A stretch of DNA of 64,000 bases from Methylomonas methanica (GCA_001644045.1 LUUF01000056.1:1-64000), one strand, 5' to 3'; shown: positions 28,198 to 40,695, counted from the first letter of the stretch. A program made the numbers and translations. Notes: generated by a model not told the origin, from the letters alone.

Positions 28198-28941
28198 TTA
28201 AAATCCGACGGTCACGGAAATTAAAAACTTGTTGTCCTGTAAGCGGGGATAAAACTCGTGGTGATGGGGCTCTTCTTGATGATTGTTCAGATTGACGTCG
28301 ACGTAGCGCATGTCCAGCGCCAGGTTGGAGCTGATAAACCACGATGCGCCGGCGTTCCAATAGAAATAGTCCTCATCCAACAGTTTGTTGGCTTGGTAAT
28401 AGCCCAGTCCCGCGGAAAACTGCAGGTTGTCCAGGATGTCGCGGCGATATTTGAGTTCGTAATTCATTACGGTTGCGTCGCGGCGATAGGCATTAGGCGC
28501 GACCGACACCGTACCGGTCAGCCAGTTTTGGTAGTGCAGGGAGGCGTAAAACTCCGCGTAATCGGCATACTTTCCAAAAATCTTGCCGTCGAACAGGTAG
28601 CCGGCTACCGATAACTCAGTGCGCCAATCATGATTTAATGGCAGGCTCCAACCCAGATAGGGTTTGATTTCCACATCGGCGTAATTTTTATAGCGGCGGT
28701 CGTCAAAACTGACTTGCGAAACTCCCACACCGCCAAACCACCCCATCGGGTCTTGATAATCGATATGCGCTTGCGCTAAAGGATTGCCGCGATTCTTGGA
28801 ATAGCCGCGATACAAATAATCGCTAAGAAAAGTTAGTTCGCCATGCCATTCCGCTTGGGCGTAAGGTAAAACCGAGGACACGCCGAAAATTCCTATGAAG
28901 ATTGCAAACAAGCCTTTGCGGAAGATTTTATCTGAGTCCAT
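28198..28941 (-). CDS. TorF-like putative outer membrane porin
   Basis: The 247-aa protein has a signal peptide (LFAIFIGIFGVSSVLPYAQA) and then WHGELTFLSDYLYRGYSKN, the hallmark opening of the TIGR02001/TorF family of putative porins. Alternating beta-strands run to a terminal ISVTVGF with final Phe. Family function is poorly defined. It is transcribed on its own, its stop lying next to the sigma promoter region, so the sigma gene is downstream on the same strand. Confidence 0.8.
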   Translation of the reverse strand: MDSDKIFRKGLFAIFIGIFGVSSVLPYAQAEWHGELTFLSDYLYRGYSKNRGNPLAQAHIDYQDPMGWFGGVGVSQVSFDDRRYKNYADVEIKPYLGWSLPLNHDWRTELSVAGYLFDGKIFGKYADYAEFYASLHYQNWLTGTVSVAPNAYRRDATVMNYELKYRRDILDNLQFSAGLGYYQANKLLDEDYFYWNAGASWFISSNLALDMRYVDVNLNNHQEEPHHHEFYPRLQDNKFLISVTVGF

Positions 28942-29074
28942 GGATAGGTAGTTTGAGATTTATGCGGGCATTGTCGGCGATTGACTGTCAGTATAGAACT
29001 ACCCTTTTGTGCATTATTTCCTAGTTGGGTTGAACCTTCAACAAACTTGAGGGATGTGGTGTTAATTTATCAAT

Positions 29075-29821
29075 TTATTTTAAAAACTGAGGATAGCGGC
29101 AACCATACCAGTTAGTAACATGCAAGTATTGGCGGATGGGGGTTTTAATTAACAATAGCAGTAAGCCTATCGAATATAGACACCATACGGCGGCCCATTC
29201 GTTCATATCGTTGGTAGTCAAATAGGCTAGCAGCGGACCGGTATTTAGGTGATACAACACCAACTTCCAGGAACCGTAAAGCAAGGGCAGCAGGAAGGCA
29301 GCGTATACATAACTGTTAGCCATTTGAATGCTGCCGCTGGCCGGTATTGCCCAGGCGATATGCCATTGTCCGGACGTTGAGCAAATTTCCGTGCCGCAAA
29401 AAGGCATGGTGAATTTAATGTTAGTACCGGGTAAAAACTGGTAGTAGTGGTCGAAGCAAAAGCTACTCCATTGAAATGGATAAATCCGCATCATGAATAC
29501 GGTGGCCGCAGCAAAGCAGAGTGTATATACAAAAGGTGCGATGCGTTTTCGTAGGGGTTCCGGGATAAAGTGCATGGTGACCGCGTTGACAAAAAACGGT
29601 TGAAACGCGATGTGCATATACCCCAGAAAGGTGGCGACTTGATTATTCGGATTAAGACACTGGTCTATCACTGAATAGGTATACGCCTGTAGTAATTCCA
29701 TCAGAGAAAAATAAGCCAGCGCCAAGCATAAGACCTTGGATTCGCCGCGTCGATAAAAAAAAGCAGTGCTCGCAAAGCCGGTTACGGCAAGCGCGGCCGA
29801 TGCCTCGCCACTCCAACACAT
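29075..29821 (-). CDS. Multi-spanning membrane protein (DUF5765-like)
   Basis: The 248-aa protein begins MCWSGEASAAL, a very typical start for the DUF5765-type family, and has about seven hydrophobic segments. AGGAGGAATT precedes the ATG. Cysteines occur in a periplasmic-looking loop (FCGTEICSTSG). The function of this family is unknown to me. Confidence 0.7.
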   Translation of the reverse strand: MCWSGEASAALAVTGFASTAFFYRRGESKVLCLALAYFSLMELLQAYTYSVIDQCLNPNNQVATFLGYMHIAFQPFFVNAVTMHFIPEPLRKRIAPFVYTLCFAAATVFMMRIYPFQWSSFCFDHYYQFLPGTNIKFTMPFCGTEICSTSGQWHIAWAIPASGSIQMANSYVYAAFLLPLLYGSWKLVLYHLNTGPLLAYLTTNDMNEWAAVWCLYSIGLLLLLIKTPIRQYLHVTNWYGCRYPQFLK

Positions 29822-30232
29822 AATTCCTCCTGGGAACTAAAAATTCAGGATCGGGCAAACTGCGATCCAGTGTCGGAGTTTGAAAAGTATGAAAGAGTAA
29901 CGCCTGGCTTGTGCCGAGGGGCTTTAAGGCTCTGTGTTGCCGACTTTTGCTATGTTTAGGATAGAGGAAGCCTTGTTATCGGTAAACATAAGGCTTAATC
30001 GCGAGAAAAAAGTGACGGCAATTTTGCAGTCGATGGATTGAGTTTATAGGGTAGCGTCGCAGAATCGGCATTTATTTTAATGGGATCTAGATGCTCCAGG
30101 GCAAAAATTTTGCAGAGACATTCTATGATGCCGGCAAACGCCCGAATTTGCTTACTTTGGGTGCGTGAAAACCTATTGTTTGGATTGAGCTATCAGAGTC
30201 TGGCTCGTTTCCGTAATGTGAGCGTACAAAAA
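29822..30232. other. Intergenic stretch
   Basis: No supported gene. Frames present are short, overlap each other and lack ribosome binding sites. The left part should carry the promoter of the membrane protein gene, and the right part is the 3' side of the ProQ-like gene. Confidence 0.4.
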
Positions 30233-30700
30233 CTATGCGCTTTCTGTAGGCACTGCGTCAGCTGCCTCGGACCGTTTCCGTCGTTCCGCTTTCAATTTAT
30301 TCGCTTGTTCGGCATCTGCTTTCGTGACTTGGCCGGCTGGGTTTCCGTTTAAATCGACTCTGACAGCGTCTTCCGTCAGGCAATCCCAGTAACGATGGCC
30401 CCAGCACCAAGCTTTAAGTGCGGTACGTAGTTGGTTTTTTTCTGTACCGAGTTGATCCGCGTGCGCCAGGATGTCTTTATGGATGCCAATTTTAAGCGGC
30501 AGTTTGGCGGCAGGTTTTTTCGGAAATGCCAAGGGAAAAGTCTTTTGGAGCAAACCTATGATGGATACTAACGCATCAGCTTTGCCGGACTTCTTAATAG
30601 GTGGTTTCTCCGCTGTCTTTTTTTGCTTTTGTACGGATTTTTCGGCCGCCGCTTGCTTGACAAGTTCATCTCTGAGCGATGCTAGTTCTTCAAAACCCAT
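30233..30700 (-). CDS. ProQ/FinO-family RNA chaperone
   Basis: The 155-aa protein has a polar N-terminal helix rich in Lys and Gln. Next comes the FinO/ProQ core around residues 45-120 (LQKTFPLAFPKKPAAKLPLKIGIHKDIL and ALKAWCWGHRYWDCL). A charged tail with KLKAERRKR ends the protein. These proteins bind structured RNAs such as sRNAs and 3' hairpins. The length matches short ProQ homologues. Its relevance to the RNA-like leaders of the ICE is only a speculation. Confidence 0.85.
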   Translation of the reverse strand: MGFEELASLRDELVKQAAAEKSVQKQKKTAEKPPIKKSGKADALVSIIGLLQKTFPLAFPKKPAAKLPLKIGIHKDILAHADQLGTEKNQLRTALKAWCWGHRYWDCLTEDAVRVDLNGNPAGQVTKADAEQANKLKAERRKRSEAADAVPTESA

Positions 30701-30969
30701 AATGTATCCACACTTTTATCAAGGAATAAAAAGAGATTGTACATCGGGAAACATCAAGCCAATAGTGCAATCGATTTCCTATGTTACAAGCTGACAATTT
30801 CTTGCGTGAATAAAACACTGTTAATCACACTGTGTGATGCTGCCCGGATTTTCCAGTTTGCCGGCGTAAGTCTTTATGCATGGCTTATCCGAGCCCTGGC
30901 TGCCATGTTTTGTGGTAATTTGCGCTCAATCGGCTACCGCATAACGGTTGCCTAGTAAAATTACTATAG

Positions 30970-31902
<933 letters not shown>

Positions 31903-31919
31903 GTTTAGGCATTGCTGAA

Positions 31920-31942
31920 GCCGACTTTTGATGTTGAGTCGG
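31920..31942. other. Hairpin after hemF
   Basis: GCCGACT and AGTCGGC form a 7-bp stem about 18 bases after the hemF stop, with no T-run. It may stabilise or end the transcript. The remaining 200 bases before the next gene show nothing I can name. Confidence 0.45.
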
Positions 31943-32155
31943 CGCATCTGATTCAATTCGTGTGCGAGGTTTTGTTAGTAGTCAAGCGTGCGTGGTCTTT
32001 TTTTGGATAGTTAGCTAAAGTTCACAAAATTTCTGCCGCTAAAAGAAACGGTATGGTTGTAACCGCCAATTCGGGAATTGGTTTGAGTAGGTCGGTTCTG
32101 TGCTTAAGTTAGGTTATTAACCATTTGTTTTTTATGCAGCGTCAAGGTGAATCTA

Positions 32156-33103
32156 ATGACTACGATCAATTCATTGACAACATCATTGTATGTATCCCAA
32201 ACCACTATCAGCATATCCAGTACCAAAAGTACGCACAACGATGACGATCAAGAACGTCCGGCGGTAAGCGGAAGAGGTGAGAAGCATGGGCATCATCATG
32301 GCGGTGGGGCGTTCATGCGCAATGTCGTGCAAACATTGCAAAGTTTCGGATTGAATATTCCTGGCGGTAATAATGATTCCACCGCGGATGACACCACTGA
32401 GAGCAATTCTGGCGGCGGTCAAAATAACTCATCCAATCTTGGGCAGTTGTTGCAGACCTTTTTGCAGGATTTACGGCAGGTATTGAAGCAAAGCAGCGTG
32501 CAGCAACCTGCAACAGCGGCGCAAGACGATGCAAGTGCCGCGCAAACGCCACCAAAGCAGCTTACGTCGACCGCGACTACATCGGTGCCTGCAACGACGG
32601 GCACGGCGCAAACCGGACAATCAACGGCCGCAACATCATCAACCAGCGTAACGAATAACGCGGGTACGCAAGCAACTACGACAACTGTGCCTGCAACGAC
32701 GACTACAACTCCCGCGCCACGGGCAACTGTAGCCGATGTACGCCAGGCCTTGCACAGCTTCTTGCACGATTTGCGTCAGGCTTTGAAATACAGTGCTGAT
32801 CGTCGTCACGGCTCCGACGATGACGGTCAGTATGGCGACAAGGCGGTAGGTCGAAATGGCTACGGTAAATTCACCGATAATTTGAAAAATTTGATCACGG
32901 CTCTGGGTGACGCTACGGGTGCAACTGGCGGTAAGTATAAAGAATTGCAAGATAGTTTTAACGATCTAGTGAATTTGCTGGGCACTCCGACGAATGGTAA
33001 AAAACCGACTTTGTTGGAGTTCCTGAACAAGTTGTCCGGTAATCGTGAGAGCAACACGCCAACCCCTGGCGCTGCGGGTTCAATCTTAACTGCAACGGCT
33101 TAA
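32156..33103 (+). CDS. Low-complexity Thr/Ala-rich protein with two helical repeats
   Basis: The 315-aa protein is not recognised. It starts ATG 32156 behind AAGGTGA. An HGHHHGGG patch lies near residue 45. A helical unit LGQLLQTFLQDLRQVLKQS (near residue 95) recurs as VRQALHSFLHDLRQALKYS (near residue 195). A Thr/Ala/Ser-rich linker with TTTTVPATTTTTPAP separates the two, and a Gly-rich C-terminus follows. No signal peptide or membrane span is clear. The linker and duplicated helices suggest an extended, possibly secreted or surface-associated, oligomeric protein, but that is a guess. Confidence 0.65.
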   Translation: MTTINSLTTSLYVSQTTISISSTKSTHNDDDQERPAVSGRGEKHGHHHGGGAFMRNVVQTLQSFGLNIPGGNNDSTADDTTESNSGGGQNNSSNLGQLLQTFLQDLRQVLKQSSVQQPATAAQDDASAAQTPPKQLTSTATTSVPATTGTAQTGQSTAATSSTSVTNNAGTQATTTTVPATTTTTPAPRATVADVRQALHSFLHDLRQALKYSADRRHGSDDDGQYGDKAVGRNGYGKFTDNLKNLITALGDATGATGGKYKELQDSFNDLVNLLGTPTNGKKPTLLEFLNKLSGNRESNTPTPGAAGSILTATA

Positions 33104-33127
33104 AGCAGTTTTCGCGGTAGAAAAAGC

Positions 33128-33155
33128 TTGCATAAGCGGTTTAGATCGTTATAAT
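33128..33155 (+). promoter_or_regulatory. Sigma70 promoter of tRNA-Val
   Basis: TTGCAT (33128-33133), a 16-base spacer and TATAAT (33150-33155), about 24 bases before the tRNA. Confidence 0.75.
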
Positions 33156-33178
33156 GCACGGCTCGAACGATAGACTTT

Positions 33179-33255
33179 AGGCGCGTAGCTCAGTTGGTTA
33201 GAGCACCACCTTGACATGGTGGGGGTCGGTGGTTCGAGTCCACTCGCGCCTACCA
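33179..33255 (+). tRNA. tRNA-Val (anticodon GAC)
   Basis: The acceptor stem AGGCGCG pairs with CGCGCCT, and CCA is encoded. The anticodon stem-loop is CCACC-TTGACAT-GGTGG, with anticodon GAC reading GUC/GUU valine codons. The T-loop GGTTCGAGTCC is standard. The cloverleaf is complete at 77 bases. A hairpin terminator follows. Confidence 0.95.
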
Positions 33256-33261
33256 AAACAT

Positions 33262-33288
33262 AAAGCACCGCATGACGGTGCTTTTTTT
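33262..33288 (+). terminator. Terminator between tRNA-Val and thrS
   Basis: AAAGCACCG and CGGTGCTTT form a stem followed by a T-run. It lies just 15 bases before the thrS ATG, so it may also regulate thrS. Confidence 0.85.
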
Positions 33289-33303
33289 ATTGTGGAATCG
33301 AAA

Positions 33304-35211
33304 ATGCCTGTAATTACTTTGCCCGACGGCTCTCAGCGTCAATTCGACCAAGCGGTATCTGTAATGGATGTGGCCCTGTCTATCGGTACGGGTTTGGCGA
33401 AGGCTACGTTGGCCGGAAAGGTGAACGGCAAGTTGGTGGATGCCAGTACGCTGATCGATTCCGATGCAAGTTTGCAAATCGTCACGGCCAAAGATGAGGA
33501 GGGGATTGATGTAATCCGCCACTCCACGGCGCATTTGCTGGCGCAGGCCGTCAAACAACTATTTCCCTCTGCACAGGTAACGATAGGCCCGGTCATAGAA
33601 AACGGTTTCTATTACGACTTCGCCTTTGAGCGCTCCTTTACGCCCGAAGATCTGGCGGCCATTGAAAAGAAAATGGCGGAGTTGGCTGCACAAGATATTG
33701 CCATTAGTCGTTCGCTGTTATCGCGCGACGAGGCTGTAAAGTTTTTTGAAGGCTTGGGCGAGAAATATAAAGCTGAAATTATTGCTTCGATTCCGGCTAA
33801 CGAAGATTTGTCTTTATACCAACAAGGCGAATTTACTGATTTGTGCCGCGGCCCGCATGTGCCTAGCACCGGCAAATTAAAAGCCTTTAAGTTGATGAAA
33901 ATTGCCGGCGCCTATTGGCGCGGCGATTCAAAAAATGAAATGCTGCAACGCATTTATGGTACGGCATGGGGCGATGCTAAGGAATTATCCGCTTATCTGC
34001 ACCGGCTGGAAGAAGCCGAAAAGCGCGACCACCGTAAAATCGGCAAGGCTCTGGATTTGTTTCATACCCAGGAAGAAGCGCCGGGTATGGTGTTCTGGCA
34101 TGACAAAGGCTGGACTATTTATCAGCAGATCGAGCAATACGTGCGCGATAAATTGCGTGTGAACGGCTATGGCGAGGTAAAAACGCCGCAAATTGTCGAT
34201 CGCACCCTGTGGGAAAAGTCAGGTCACTGGGATAAATTCAGTGCGATGATGTTCACCACGCATTCGGAAAGCCGCGATTATGCGGTGAAGCCGATGAATT
34301 GCCCCTGCCATATCCAGATTTACAACCAAGGCATTAAGAGCTACCGTGATTTGCCGGTGCGTCTGGCCGAATTCGGCTCCTGCCACCGTAACGAGCCATC
34401 CGGTACTTTGCACGGCTTGATGCGGGTTAGAAACTTCGTGCAGGACGATGCGCACATCTTCTGTACCGAAGATCAGATTCAATCCGAAGTCTCCACGTTT
34501 ATCGATCTGTTGTTTGAAGTTTATAAGGATTTTGGCTTCGAGGAAGTGATTATCAAGCTGTCGACTCGCCCGGAAAATCGGGTAGGCGACGATGCGGTGT
34601 GGGATAAGGCTGAAAATGCCTTGGAATTGGCATTGAATAATAAAGGCCTGGATTGGGCTCTACAGCCGGGCGAGGGCGCCTTTTATGGCCCTAAAATTGA
34701 ATTCTCCTTAAAAGATTGTATAGGTCGGGTCTGGCAATGCGGTACTATACAGGTTGATTTCTCGATGCCGGAAAGATTGGATGCCTCGTATATAGGCGAA
34801 GATAGCGCCAGGCACGTACCGGTGATGTTGCATCGGGCGATTCTGGGTTCCTTGGAGCGTTTCATCGGGATTTTGATCGAGCAATTTGCCGGAACCTTCC
34901 CGTTATGGTTGGCACCGGTGCAGTTGGTAGTGATGAATATCACTGATCGCCACGCGGATTATGCCGAGGAAGTTAGGCGACAACTTGAAAAACAAGGTCT
35001 TAGAGTCAAAATTGACTTGAGAAACGAGAAGATAGGCTTTAAAATCCGCGAGCATTCCATGCAGCGAGTGCCGTATCTTTTGATTATCGGCGACAAGGAA
35101 TTAGAAACTCAGACTGTCAGTGTACGCACTCAACAGGGTGAGGATCTAGGAAGTCTGTCAATTGGCGAACTTGGCGAACGCTTGAGAAACCAGATTGCGG
35201 ATCGAAAATAA
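33304..35211 (+). CDS. thrS: Threonine-tRNA ligase
   Basis: The 635-aa class II synthetase (E. coli 642) charges tRNA-Thr. An N-terminal TGS domain ([15 protein letters not shown]) comes first. The editing domain has [16 protein letters not shown] (HxxxH), and the catalytic core has motif 2 [20 protein letters not shown] and zinc ligands around [10 protein letters not shown]. The anticodon domain ends the protein. ATG 33304 follows a terminator hairpin closely, and the longer upstream frame runs through the tRNA. It heads the thrS-infC-rpmI-rplT cluster. Confidence 0.98.
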   Translation: MPVITLPDGSQRQFDQAVSVMDVALSIGTGLAKATLAGKVNGKLVDASTLIDSDASLQIVTAKDEEGIDVIRHSTAHLLAQAVKQLFPSAQVTIGPVIENGFYYDFAFERSFTPEDLAAIEKKMAELAAQDIAISRSLLSRDEAVKFFEGLGEKYKAEIIASIPANEDLSLYQQGEFTDLCRGPHVPSTGKLKAFKLMKIAGAYWRGDSKNEMLQRIYGTAWGDAKELSAYLHRLEEAEKRDHRKIGKALDLFHTQEEAPGMVFWHDKGWTIYQQIEQYVRDKLRVNGYGEVKTPQIVDRTLWEKSGHWDKFSAMMFTTHSESRDYAVKPMNCPCHIQIYNQGIKSYRDLPVRLAEFGSCHRNEPSGTLHGLMRVRNFVQDDAHIFCTEDQIQSEVSTFIDLLFEVYKDFGFEEVIIKLSTRPENRVGDDAVWDKAENALELALNNKGLDWALQPGEGAFYGPKIEFSLKDCIGRVWQCGTIQVDFSMPERLDASYIGEDSARHVPVMLHRAILGSLERFIGILIEQFAGTFPLWLAPVQLVVMNITDRHADYAEEVRRQLEKQGLRVKIDLRNEKIGFKIREHSMQRVPYLLIIGDKELETQTVSVRTQQGEDLGSLSIGELGERLRNQIADRK

Positions 35212-35233
35212 TAACAACTTGGAGGATTAGGGT

Positions 35234-35758
35234 ATCAGCTCTAAAAAAGATGCAACGCGCTTAAATACCGAAATTACCGCCAGGCGGGTTCGGGTAGTAG
35301 GCGCTGAAGGTGAACAAGTCGGGGTTGTTTCAATAAACGAAGCGTTACAGCTCGCCTACGATGCAAACATGGATCTGGTCGAAATATCGCCCAATGCGGA
35401 TCCTCCGGTTTGCAAAGTCATGGACTTTGGCAAATACCAGTTTGAATTAAATAAAAAACTGCAAGCCGCCAAGAAAAAGCAAAAACAAATCCAGATCAAG
35501 GAAATCAAGTTTAGACCCGGTACCGAAGAAGGCGATTACCAGGTCAAGCTGCGCAGCCTGATCAAATTTCTAAACGAAGGCGACAAAACCAAGATCACCG
35601 TGCGTTTTAAAGGTCGTGAGCTGACTCATCGCGAGTTGGGCATGGACTTGTTGAAACGTATCGAAACCGATCTTGAAGAAATGGCCATAGTCGAGCAATT
35701 TCCTAAATTGGAAGGCCGGCAAATGGTCATGGTAATGGGCCCCAAGAAAAAGAAATAA
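35234..35758 (+). CDS. infC: Translation initiation factor IF-3, likely AUC start
   Basis: IF-3 checks start-codon pairing and blocks early joining of 50S subunits. The C-terminal part ([34 protein letters not shown]) is unmistakable. No ATG, GTG or TTG gives a full-length protein; the first ATG (35369) would remove the N-terminal domain. With GGAGG at 35221-35225, the in-frame ATC at 35234 is eight bases away and yields 174 aa, starting with the [26 protein letters not shown] N-domain. Non-canonical AUU/AUC starts are the known basis of IF-3 autoregulation. Coordinates depend on this start choice. Confidence 0.92.
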   Translation: MSSKKDATRLNTEITARRVRVVGAEGEQVGVVSINEALQLAYDANMDLVEISPNADPPVCKVMDFGKYQFELNKKLQAAKKKQKQIQIKEIKFRPGTEEGDYQVKLRSLIKFLNEGDKTKITVRFKGRELTHRELGMDLLKRIETDLEEMAIVEQFPKLEGRQMVMVMGPKKKK

Positions 35759-35774
35759 TTCGATCACACGGTTT

Positions 35775-35796
35775 TTGCCGTTTTTTAAAACGGCAA
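35775..35796 (+). promoter_or_regulatory. Hairpin in infC-rpmI spacer
   Basis: TTGCCGTTTT and AAAACGGCAA form a perfect 10-bp stem with two loop bases. It lies in the 160-base spacer where ribosomal protein L20 autoregulatory structures occur in other bacteria. It could also be an mRNA processing site. Confidence 0.45.
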
Positions 35797-35917
35797 CGCG
35801 ATTCAGGAACGAATCGGCTAGCGGATACTTTTGTGTCCGGAAATTCAATGGGGCCAAGCATTTTGCCTCACTGGGTTTTATCTCAGGGACTTTACTTTTA
35901 ACCATTGGAGAAAACAA

Positions 35918-36115
35918 ATGCCAAAAATGAAAAGCCATAGTGGTGCCGGCAAGCGCTTCAAGAAAATCGGAAGCGGCGGTTTTAAATGCAAACAATCGCA
36001 TAAGCGTCATATTCTGACCAAAAAAACCACCAAACGTAAAAGACAACTGCGTAAAACAGCCATTCTTCATCCGTCGGATACGCCATTGGTTGCGCGTATG
36101 CTGCCGTACAGTTGA
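35918..36115 (+). CDS. rpmI: 50S ribosomal protein L35
   Basis: A 65-aa basic protein with [18 protein letters not shown] and [20 protein letters not shown], both diagnostic for L35. TTGGAG precedes ATG 35918 at suitable distance; the longer upstream frame lacks support. It is part of the infC-rpmI-rplT operon. Confidence 0.97.
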   Translation: MPKMKSHSGAGKRFKKIGSGGFKCKQSHKRHILTKKTTKRKRQLRKTAILHPSDTPLVARMLPYS

Positions 36116-36144
36116 TTTATCATTGATATTGAAGAGAGTAGAAC

Positions 36145-36507
36145 ATGGCTAGAGTTAAACGCGGCGTCACCGCTAGAGCAAGACACAAAAAGATTTTAAA
36201 ACTGGCAAAAGGTTACTACGGTGCCCGGAGTCGAGTTTACCGCGTCGCCAAGCAGGCGGTCATCAAGGCCGGCCAATATGCTTATCGCGACCGTAAACAG
36301 AAAAAACGCCAATTCCGCGCCTTGTGGATCGTGCGTATCAACGCTGCCGCACGTTTGTACGGTATTTCCTATAGCCGTTTGATCAACGGTCTGAACAAAG
36401 CCAACGTTGCGATTGATCGCAAAGTATTGGCTGACTTGGCTGTCCGCGATATCGACGCTTTCGGCGCGATCGCGAAAGTGGCTATAGCGAACCAAAGCAA
36501 ACCGTAA
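36145..36507 (+). CDS. rplT: 50S ribosomal protein L20
   Basis: This 120-aa protein has [36 protein letters not shown] and [21 protein letters not shown], the standard L20 sequence. L20 is an early assembly protein and in other bacteria represses its own operon. GAGAG precedes the ATG. Two hairpins follow the gene. Confidence 0.98.
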   Translation: MARVKRGVTARARHKKILKLAKGYYGARSRVYRVAKQAVIKAGQYAYRDRKQKKRQFRALWIVRINAAARLYGISYSRLINGLNKANVAIDRKVLADLAVRDIDAFGAIAKVAIANQSKP

Positions 36508-36517
36508 GGAAAACATT

Positions 36518-36575
36518 AAGCAGTTCTTACAGAACTGCTTAATCGCTCGGCTCCCCGTTTTTGGCGGGGAGTTTT
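36518..36575 (+). terminator. Two hairpins after rplT
   Basis: The first is a perfect stem, AAGCAGTTCT / AGAACTGCTT (36518-36540). The second is CTCCCCG / CGGGGAG (36551-36571) followed by TTTT, a typical terminator. They separate the ribosomal genes from pheST and could act as an attenuator. I found no Phe-rich leader peptide. Confidence 0.75.
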
Positions 36576-36645
36576 CCGCCGCAACTCGTTTGGCGGGAAC
36601 CTATCGTTTTGGAATCTCCCTCAATTGCAGACAAAAGTGAGCTGA

Positions 36646-37668
<1,023 letters not shown>

Positions 37669-37683
37669 CGGTGGATAGTAATC

Positions 37684-40059
37684 ATGCAAGTCAGTGAAGC
37701 TTGGTTAAGAGAGCTGGTCAATCCGCCTATCGCTACCGCCGAATTGGTTGCGCAACTGACCATGGCCGGTTTGGAAGTTGATGCCGTGACGCCTGTTGCA
37801 GCCGAATTTTCCGGTGTGGTAGTTGGCGAAGTACTCTCCACCATTCAACATCCAAACGCCGATAAACTTAGGGTTTGCCAGGTCAGCGTCGGCCAAGCCG
37901 AACCCCTGCAAATCGTTTGCGGCGCCAGCAATGTCAGGCCCGGTTTGAAAATTCCGGCAGCATTGATTGGCGCGGTATTGCCCGGCGATTTCAAAATAAA
38001 AGAATCCAAGCTGCGTGGCGAATTATCATTCGGTATGTTGTGCTCGGAAAAAGAATTAGGCTTAGCGGTAAATTCTGATGGTTTGATGGAATTGCCGGCT
38101 GACGCACCGGTGGGTGTCGATATCCGCGACTATTTGATGCTGAACGATAACGTGATCGAGTTGGGCTTAACCCCTAATCGCGCCGATTGCTTGAGCGTCG
38201 AAGGCGTTGCCAGGGAAGTGGCGGTGTTGAACAATCTGCCGTTCCAGGCTACGGCGTTTGCCACCGTCGATCCGCAGCACACAGAAACCCTGGAAGTTAA
38301 GGTCGAAGCCGCTGAAGCTTGCCCGGTTTATCTTGGACGTTTGATCAAAAATATTAACCCTGCTGCGGTCACGCCATTGTGGATGCAGGAGCGTCTGCGC
38401 CGTTGTGGTATTAGAAGTTTAAGTCCGGTTGTCGATGTCACTAACTATGTGTTGATCGAATTGGGTCAACCGCTGCATGCTTTCGATGCCGATAAACTGA
38501 GCGCGCCTATCGTAATTAGACGTAGCCGAGGCGGCGAGTCCTTGGCTTTATTGAACGATCAAACCATAGAACTGGATGGTGACGCCTTAGTCATTGCCGA
38601 TCAAAAGCAAGCATTGGCCTTGGCAGGAGTGATGGGCGGCAAGGACAGTGCGGTATTCGGTGAAACGCGCGACATATTCCTGGAGTGCGCGTTTTTTACG
38701 CCGATTAATGTGGCCGGCAAAGCCCGCCAATTTGGTTTGCACACCGATTCCTCGCACCGCTTTGAAAGAGGCGTGGATTTTAATTTGCAACGCCGCGCTA
38801 TCGAACGTGCGACGCAATTGATTTTGGAGATTGCAGGCGGTAGCCCTGGTCCGATTCACGAAGCGATTGCCGCTGCGGCGCTGCCGGCTAGAGCGCCGGT
38901 CAAATTGCGTAGCCAGCGTATTACCAAAGTATTAGGTATTCAATTCGGCGACGATGAAGTACATGCGCTGTTTGAAGGCTTGGGTATGCAGGTTCAGGTA
39001 GTTGAGAACGGTTGGGAAATTACCCCGCCGGGCTTTCGTTTTGATATTGCCATCGAAGAAGATTTGCTGGAAGAAATCGGCAGAATCTATGGATACAACA
39101 ACCTGCCCAGCAGCAATCTGTTAATGCGCTCTGAGCTTGGCAAAGCGCCTGAAGCCCAATTGCCGTTGGCCAGATTGCAGGATTGCTTGGTTGATCGCGG
39201 TTATCAGGAAGCGATTACCTATAGCTTTGTCGATGAGGCGATGCAAAATGCCGTCGCGCCTGGCGAGGAATTTATCCGGATTCAAAACCCTATATCTTCC
39301 GAATTAGCAGCGATGCGTACTACGCTATGGTGCGGATTATTGAACGCGGCTTTGTACAATATAAACCGCCAACAGAATCGGGTGCGCTTATTCGAAGCCG
39401 GCTTGCGGTTTTTCTATCAAGATGGGCAAATTCAACAGCGAAAAATGTTATCCGGTTTGGCCTTGGGGACGGTTAATGCCGAACAGTGGGGCGAAAAAGT
39501 CAGAAAGCTGGATTTCTTCGATGTGAAAGCCGACGTCGAAGCTTTATTCGGTTTGGCGAGCATTACCGCTGAGTTTGTTGCCCATCAACATCCGGCGTTG
39601 CATCCCGGCCAAGCCGCGCAAATCAAAAACCAACGTGGCGACGCGATAGGTTTATTGGGCATGTTGCACCCGACGCTCGAAAAGCAATTGGGTTTCGATA
39701 GTCCGGTATTCTTGTTCGAGCTGGAACAGGATGCCGTCTTGGAACGTAATGTGCCTAAATTTAGTACGTTATCCAAATACCCTTCGGTGCGCCGCGATAT
39801 GGCTTTATTGGTGGAGGAGGCTGTATCGGCTGCCGCGATCACCAGCGTTATTGAAGAATGCCGGGAGACGGCGATACGTGAAATATCGATCTTCGATATT
39901 TATCGCGGACCAGGTGTTGCCGAAGGATACAAGAGTGTCGCGTTAGCTTTGATCTTGCAGGATTTTGCACAAACTCTTACCGACACGGAAATTGATGCTA
40001 TATTTCGCAAAGTGCTGGACACTTTAGCGGCTAAACTGAATGCAAAATTGAGGGAGTGA
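37684..40059 (+). CDS. pheT: Phenylalanine-tRNA ligase beta subunit
   Basis: The 791-aa protein (E. coli 795) starts [15 protein letters not shown]. An OB/tRNA-binding domain ([18 protein letters not shown], with [12 protein letters not shown]) is followed by the B3/B4 editing domain, B5 and a C-terminal anticodon-binding domain ending near [14 protein letters not shown]. It edits misacylated Tyr-tRNA-Phe. Its stop overlaps the Shine-Dalgarno region of ihfA, the classic order. Confidence 0.97.
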   Translation: MQVSEAWLRELVNPPIATAELVAQLTMAGLEVDAVTPVAAEFSGVVVGEVLSTIQHPNADKLRVCQVSVGQAEPLQIVCGASNVRPGLKIPAALIGAVLPGDFKIKESKLRGELSFGMLCSEKELGLAVNSDGLMELPADAPVGVDIRDYLMLNDNVIELGLTPNRADCLSVEGVAREVAVLNNLPFQATAFATVDPQHTETLEVKVEAAEACPVYLGRLIKNINPAAVTPLWMQERLRRCGIRSLSPVVDVTNYVLIELGQPLHAFDADKLSAPIVIRRSRGGESLALLNDQTIELDGDALVIADQKQALALAGVMGGKDSAVFGETRDIFLECAFFTPINVAGKARQFGLHTDSSHRFERGVDFNLQRRAIERATQLILEIAGGSPGPIHEAIAAAALPARAPVKLRSQRITKVLGIQFGDDEVHALFEGLGMQVQVVENGWEITPPGFRFDIAIEEDLLEEIGRIYGYNNLPSSNLLMRSELGKAPEAQLPLARLQDCLVDRGYQEAITYSFVDEAMQNAVAPGEEFIRIQNPISSELAAMRTTLWCGLLNAALYNINRQQNRVRLFEAGLRFFYQDGQIQQRKMLSGLALGTVNAEQWGEKVRKLDFFDVKADVEALFGLASITAEFVAHQHPALHPGQAAQIKNQRGDAIGLLGMLHPTLEKQLGFDSPVFLFELEQDAVLERNVPKFSTLSKYPSVRRDMALLVEEAVSAAAITSVIEECRETAIREISIFDIYRGPGVAEGYKSVALALILQDFAQTLTDTEIDAIFRKVLDTLAAKLNAKLRE

Positions 40060-40061
40060 TT

Positions 40062-40358
40062 GTGGCATTAACCAAAGCAGATATTGCAGAGAAATTGTTT
40101 GAAGACCTCGGTTTAAACAAGCGAGAAGCTAAAGAAATCGTAGAATTGTTTTTCGATGAAATTAAAAAAAGTCTGGAGAGCGGAGAACAGGTAAAAATCT
40201 CCGGTTTTGGTAAATTCGAGTTGCGTGACAAAAGCGGTCGCCCAGGTAGAAACCCGAAAACCGGTGAAGAGATTCCGATCACCCCGCGCCGCGTGGTGAC
40301 CTTTAGAACAGGGCAAAAATTGAAAGCTCGAGTAGAAGCGTATGCTGGAACCCAGTAA
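40062..40358 (+). CDS. ihfA: Integration host factor alpha subunit
   Basis: The 98-aa DNA-bending protein begins with GTG at 40062 ([20 protein letters not shown]), with GGGAG five bases before it. [13 protein letters not shown] and the beta-arm [20 protein letters not shown] with the intercalating Pro are conserved. With IhfB it shapes promoter and recombination complexes, including those of integrases such as the one beside the neighbouring tRNA. The 3' end overlaps the next gene. Confidence 0.97.
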   Translation: MALTKADIAEKLFEDLGLNKREAKEIVELFFDEIKKSLESGEQVKISGFGKFELRDKSGRPGRNPKTGEEIPITPRRVVTFRTGQKLKARVEAYAGTQ

Positions 40359-40695
40359 TAACAACGAGCTGCCGGTTATTCCGGCCAAGCGATATTTTAC
40401 GATAGGCGAAGTTAGCGACCTCTGCGCGGTAAAGCCTCATGTATTGCGTTATTGGGAGCAGGAATTTACCGAACTTAGTCCGGTAAAACGCCGAGGAAAT
40501 CGTCGTTATTATCAGCGCCATGACGTGCTGTTGATTCGACAAATTCGCGCTTTGTTATACGAGCAAGGTTACACGATAGGTGGAGCGCGCGCTCATCTGG
40601 CGAGTGGTAGCGCCAAGGAAGACAGTTTGCGTACCAAGCAGCTAATTCATCAAATGATAGGTGAATTGGAAGATATTTTGGAGCTGTTGAAATAA
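40342..40695 (+). CDS. MerR-family transcriptional regulator
   Basis: The 117-aa protein has the winged helix [26 protein letters not shown] and [20 protein letters not shown] of MerR regulators. A short coiled-coil tail lacks metal-binding cysteines. A MerR-like gene directly after ihfA is a common gammaproteobacterial arrangement. Its effector is unknown. It overlaps ihfA by 17 bases. Confidence 0.88.
   Translation: MLEPSNNNELPVIPAKRYFTIGEVSDLCAVKPHVLRYWEQEFTELSPVKRRGNRRYYQRHDVLLIRQIRALLYEQGYTIGGARAHLASGSAKEDSLRTKQLIHQMIGELEDILELLK

Noticed and set aside
29030..29057. A third TTGAACCTT with 13-base spacing
   Set aside because: It is followed by GGATGT rather than GGAATA and points away from any start codon on that strand, so it was not called a promoter.
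30080..30352. A plus-strand frame beside the ProQ-like gene
   Set aside because: It is a shadow of the ProQ gene and its upstream region, without a ribosome binding site.
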